A DNA stretch of 64,000 nt, taken from NCBI GenBank assembly GCA_965197375.1, contig CBDAMZ010000005.1:1-64000 (forward strand), in the 5' to 3' direction. Positions 60,669-64,000 of the stretch are shown here, in pieces. The notes below the pieces were generated by a model. That model did no database searches. It saw only the letters and a program-made list of their open reading frames with translations, and was not told the DNA's origin. Position 1 is the stretch's first letter, and every line of letters starts with the position of its first letter. Origin of the DNA: CBDAMZ01 sp965197375 (GTDB lineage Bacteria > Acidobacteriota > Vicinamibacteria > Vicinamibacterales > UBA8438). The translations under genes and the position numbers were made by a program.

Positions 60669-63314
60669 CTAGAACATCGTCCCGACCGCGAATCGAAACA
60701 CGGTCTCTTCCTGCTCGCGCAGCTTGTCGTTGTACATGCCATCTCGCTGCATATTCCACGCGTAAATGAAGCGGAACGGCACGTTCAGCATCGGCAGGAA
60801 GAAGCGAAGTTCAAGCCCGGTCGAGGTTTTGAAATCGTTCATCGCGAATTCTCGACCGAAGTCCTGTACCTGCCCTGCATCGTAGAACATGACCAACCGA
60901 ACCGGACCGCCGATGACAAACTGATACTCCGCGTTGAACAACAAGCTCTTGTTACCGCCGACGAGCGTCCGCCCCTGATTACTCCTCTCTGGCACCTCGG
61001 GATTGATGTCGTGGAGGGTCGGACCGATACGACGGATATCGAAACCGCGCACCGAGTACTCCCCACCCAACCATAGCCGCTCGAATACCGGAATCGTATT
61101 TGGGTCGCTAGCGTTCAGGTGTTGGTATTGCATCCGTAAGCCGATGATGGTCCGGCTCGTGTGGGGAATGTACCAAATGCCATCCAGGATCGGCTTCCAA
61201 AATTTGGTATTCCCACCCGTGCCGGCCAGCTCGATGGCCGCCGATAGACTCCGGCCTGAGTTTGGGAAAATCGGGTGATCGATAGTGTTCGACACAAGCG
61301 TCGGCGTGATCCTGCTAATTGTACGGCGTCCTCCCATACCAAGCAGTAACGTATCCTGCAGGAAGGGATTAAACGAGACCAGTTCAACATTGCTCGCGAG
61401 ATACGGGTTGATGTCGGAGACCTCAGTCGACTCGAAACTGTAGCGAAGAAACATGCGGGTGAAGATCGTCAGCGGCCACCCAAACGTAAAACTCCCCCCC
61501 TTCGTGTCCTCGGTGAAACTTCCGATCCATTTGATCCGCCTCGAGAATAGATTAGTGCCGAGCGATAGCGGACGGCCGAGCAGGAACGGCTCCGTGAATG
61601 ACACCTGGTAATTCCTCGCGCGGGACCCGCTCTGGAGCGCCACCGAGAAAGTTTCACCCCGCCCCCTAAAATTGGTCGTCTGAAAGGACACCTGCCCGAA
61701 GAACCCGTCGTACTGGGAAACCCCCGCGCCAAACGTGAGCTGATTGAGGTTCGCCTCCGTCAAATCGAACGTGATGTCCACTTCGTTGGAGTCCGCTTCG
61801 CTCTTTTCGATCCGAATAGCGTCTTCATCGAACTGCTCGAAGTACCCCAACTGATTCAGCCGTCTGACGCTGTATTTAAGCCCCTCGGTGTTGAAGACGC
61901 CGTTCTCGACGAGCTGCAGCTCGCGCCGGATGACTTCGTCGTGTGTCGTCTTATTGCCCGTAAACGTGATACGGTCGATGAAATACTGCTCGCCTTCCTG
62001 TACTCGAATCGTCAGGTCAACGACCGGGGCGCCTTCGATGTGGGTGGGGCGACCCGACCCATCATTGCCGCTCCCGTGACCATTCCCGCCCTCGCCCTGA
62101 CCGGCCTCAGCTTCCATCCGCGGCTGAAGGTCCGGATACAGGGTCATCTCGTAGTAGCCAATCGCGCCGTACACCTCACGCGCCGTCTCGAACCCTTTGC
62201 GGACGGCGCCCTCACTGTAGTAATCGCCGGGCTTAAGCTTCTTAAAGATTTCGCGCAGCGCAGCTTCCTTAAGGACCTCGTTTCCGGCAAAGTTTACCCC
62301 AGCAATCCGGTAGCGTTGCCCTTCATCGACTGGAATCCGCAGATGGAGCCCGCGCGTCTTCCCATCGGCCGACTCCTCTAGATAGTCGAGTTCCGCCGCA
62401 CCGACCTGCGCTTCGATATAACCCCTGTCACGGTAGTAGGAGACGATCCGTTCGGCATCTTCCTCGAACAGCGGCTCTTTGTAGGTACCGCGACCTGTAA
62501 GCCAGGAAAGCCACCAGCGCTCCCTCATATTCTTCATCTTGCCCTTGAGAACGCGGTCGCTTATCGCCGTGTTGCCAATAAACTCGACCTGCTGCAATTG
62601 GACCTTAGGCCCCTCGCCCATGTGAAACGCTAGGCGAACGAGCTTTGGGCCGCCAGGCATCTCCGAGATTGTGTGGTCAACCTCGGCGAACTGGTAGCCC
62701 TTCTCCGCAAACATTTCCCGAACAACACCCTTAACACGGCGAATCGTTCGGGGATCGATGAACGAATCGAGACGGACCACGATGCCGTCTTCCTGAAGCT
62801 TCGTGTCGATGTCCCCACGTGTAAGCTTCTTAGAACCCTCAAACGTGACGATCTTAACGCGCTCGCGCTCCTCGAGGTTAAAGATGATGCGTTTGCCCTC
62901 AACTCCGTTCTCCCACGGCTCGTCGACGGCTTCGACCCAGAGGTCATTCAAGAAGCCGGTGTCCCACAGCCGGCGAAAGTCGTCACGGACAATTCGCTCT
63001 GTCGCCTCGTTGTACGGAACCCACTTGCCCTGAGAGGGCAGGCTTACATGATTCTTGATCTCCATGTAGTAGAGGTAGGTTAAATAATCAACACCAGATA
63101 CGTTGCCTTGCGTCGGAAAGCGAAGTTCGATGTTCCGAAGCAAGGCGGGCGACCCGGCTGGCGGCTGAGGGCCGAACGCCTGACCAACTGTCTCTTCACC
63201 AGACACCACCTCAGCCCCAGCATCGTCCGACGCCAAGCTCACGCCGGAGCTAAGCGATAGGATCGCGAGGGTTGCCACCGCGACGCGCATGATGAGCATG
63301 AAGTTAGCGATCAT
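60669..63314 (-). CDS. bamA: Outer membrane protein assembly factor BamA
   Basis: Inserts beta-barrel proteins into the outer membrane. The 881 residues have a signal peptide (residues about 8-28), five POTRA-like repeats (for example VKIVTFEGSKKLTRGDIDTK, QLQQVEFIGNTAISDRVLKG, YRIAGVNFAGNEVLKEAALR, YFIDRITFTGNKTTHDEVIR) and a C-terminal 16-strand barrel with the VRGFD motif (GGEYSVRGFD). It ends in phenylalanine (FAVGTMF), the barrel signal. A Gly-rich insertion (GQGEGGNGHGSGNDGSGR) lies before the last POTRA, where most BamA proteins have none. ATGs at 63299 and 63290 are alternative starts. Confidence 0.96.
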   Translation of the reverse strand: MIANFMLIMRVAVATLAILSLSSGVSLASDDAGAEVVSGEETVGQAFGPQPPAGSPALLRNIELRFPTQGNVSGVDYLTYLYYMEIKNHVSLPSQGKWVPYNEATERIVRDDFRRLWDTGFLNDLWVEAVDEPWENGVEGKRIIFNLEERERVKIVTFEGSKKLTRGDIDTKLQEDGIVVRLDSFIDPRTIRRVKGVVREMFAEKGYQFAEVDHTISEMPGGPKLVRLAFHMGEGPKVQLQQVEFIGNTAISDRVLKGKMKNMRERWWLSWLTGRGTYKEPLFEEDAERIVSYYRDRGYIEAQVGAAELDYLEESADGKTRGLHLRIPVDEGQRYRIAGVNFAGNEVLKEAALREIFKKLKPGDYYSEGAVRKGFETAREVYGAIGYYEMTLYPDLQPRMEAEAGQGEGGNGHGSGNDGSGRPTHIEGAPVVDLTIRVQEGEQYFIDRITFTGNKTTHDEVIRRELQLVENGVFNTEGLKYSVRRLNQLGYFEQFDEDAIRIEKSEADSNEVDITFDLTEANLNQLTFGAGVSQYDGFFGQVSFQTTNFRGRGETFSVALQSGSRARNYQVSFTEPFLLGRPLSLGTNLFSRRIKWIGSFTEDTKGGSFTFGWPLTIFTRMFLRYSFESTEVSDINPYLASNVELVSFNPFLQDTLLLGMGGRRTISRITPTLVSNTIDHPIFPNSGRSLSAAIELAGTGGNTKFWKPILDGIWYIPHTSRTIIGLRMQYQHLNASDPNTIPVFERLWLGGEYSVRGFDIRRIGPTLHDINPEVPERSNQGRTLVGGNKSLLFNAEYQFVIGGPVRLVMFYDAGQVQDFGREFAMNDFKTSTGLELRFFLPMLNVPFRFIYAWNMQRDGMYNDKLREQEETVFRFAVGTMF

Positions 63315-63410
63315 CGGTCAGACACCGCCATATAGATTGTACCGGGACCACAGCCAGGGTAGCGTCACCTGACACAGCCTGCGCCCATCATTTTACCAGT
63401 CTACGAAATC

Positions 63411-64000
63411 TTAGACGCCCTGAGCCAGCCGTTGGCCTTCCAATTTCGGCATGCCGGCGATCCGATAGGCGAGTCCGCCCCCGTCAAAATAGACTTCGAC
63501 GTCGCCGGTTTTAAAATGACCTCGAATTAGCTCTTCAGAGAGGGGGTCCTCAACATACCGCTGGATGGCGCGGCGCAGGGGCCTGGCACCGTAGGAGCGA
63601 TCTTGGCACGTCATCTCGATGATCCAGTCGATCACTTCTGGTGCCAGGGTGATATGGAGTTGCCGGTCGACAAGATGCGCGTTGAGCTGGTCCACAAGCA
63701 TTTTCGTGATCTGGCGTAAATCGTCGTCCGAGAGCGCCTCGAAGACAATGATTTCTTCAACACGGTTCACGAATTCAGGGCTAAAGGTGCGTTTAACTTC
63801 ATTCAGCACCGTGTCGGCAACACTGCGTTGAATCCCTTTGATGTCCGGTGACTGGAAGCCGACCGATGCCTGTTTCTGGATGTAGCGCGCACCAATATTT
63901 GACGTCATGATGACGATCGTGTTCTTGAAATCGATGCGGCTTCCAAGCCCGTCGGTCAGGTGACCATCCTCGAACACTTGCAGGAGGATATTGAAGATGT
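63411..64000 (-). CDS. ClpC/ClpB-type AAA+ unfoldase, C-terminal part (runs off the window)
   Basis: Only the last about 195 residues are present; the frame stays open to the window edge. QVFEDGHLTDGLGSRIDFKN and TIVIMTSNIGARYIQK are the sensor-1 region of the second AAA+ domain. FVNRVEEIIVFEALSDDDL carries the arginine-finger region, and SYGARPLRRAIQRYVEDPL is sensor 2. The end (RIAGMPKLEGQRLAQGV) resembles ClpC more than ClpB. It would unfold substrates for ClpP. Confidence 0.9.
   Translation of the reverse strand, partial: IFNILLQVFEDGHLTDGLGSRIDFKNTIVIMTSNIGARYIQKQASVGFQSPDIKGIQRSVADTVLNEVKRTFSPEFVNRVEEIIVFEALSDDDLRQITKMLVDQLNAHLVDRQLHITLAPEVIDWIIEMTCQDRSYGARPLRRAIQRYVEDPLSEELIRGHFKTGDVEVYFDGGGLAYRIAGMPKLEGQRLAQGV

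Overview
This 64 kb window reads as a chromosomal segment of a Gram-negative bacterium. BamA, Skp, LptE, a FabZ-LpxA fusion and LpxI show an LPS-bearing outer membrane. The mix of genes (futalosine-type menaquinone synthesis, bacillithiol BshC, ETF/ETF-QO, PEGA-domain kinase-like protein, an ECF sigma / zinc-finger anti-sigma / LTxxQ-protein cluster, LpxI instead of LpxH) suggests an Acidobacteriota-type organism, possibly class Vicinamibacteria. That placement is inferred from gene content and not tested against a database.

Layout. 0-2.4 kb: a decaying ECF sigma module (sigma factor without region 4, frameshifted anti-sigma, Spy/CpxP-like proteins on both strands). 2.4-8.2 kb: cysS followed by tRNA-Gly and tRNA-Cys, then ribF, an MBL hydrolase, a DUF1844 protein, divergent mazG, and an AT-richer S51 peptidase. 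8.3-14.9 kb (minus): a PEGA-domain pseudokinase, carA and carB. 15.1-27.4 kb (plus): bshC, xdhC, a minimal hrcA with grpE and dnaJ, rsmE, a Ser/Thr kinase, ilvE, recX, alaS, an S4-domain protein and rpsT. 27.4-31.6 kb (minus): leuS-lptE-holA. 31.7-35.7 kb: an accessory patch with an NQR2/RnfD-like membrane gene split by a 1,301-bp IS3-family element (27-bp perfect inverted repeats, CAG target duplication), a Sel1-like protein, a frameshifted SUMF1 gene and the 3' part of a tRNA. 35.8-64 kb (all minus): ETF operon, rpmF-plsX-fabD-fabG-acpP-fabF, dgt, miaA, tonB, the menaquinone cluster, lipid A genes, skp, bamA and the end of a clpC-type gene.

How the genes work together. The 48-57 kb block holds most of the futalosine route to menaquinone: mqnA, mqnC, a probable aminofutalosine deaminase, UbiA-, UbiD- and UbiX-like enzymes and a UbiE/MenG methyltransferase. 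Where mqnE would be expected sits an MqnE homologue with no cysteine at all, so it cannot bind the radical-SAM cluster. I regard this as the most interesting object here. The lipid A genes (fabZ::lpxA, lpxI) lead through a Gfo/Idh oxidoreductase straight into the menaquinone genes, so envelope and respiratory quinone synthesis may be co-transcribed. The fatty-acid operon feeds both phospholipid and lipid A synthesis.

Sequence integrity. Four genes outside the IS carry what looks like a single lost base (a Spy-like gene, the anti-sigma gene, SUMF1 and plsX). Real decay and consensus error cannot be separated from the sequence alone. The intact large genes (carB, alaS, leuS, bamA) argue against a high uniform error rate, while the lesion in plsX argues for at least some error.
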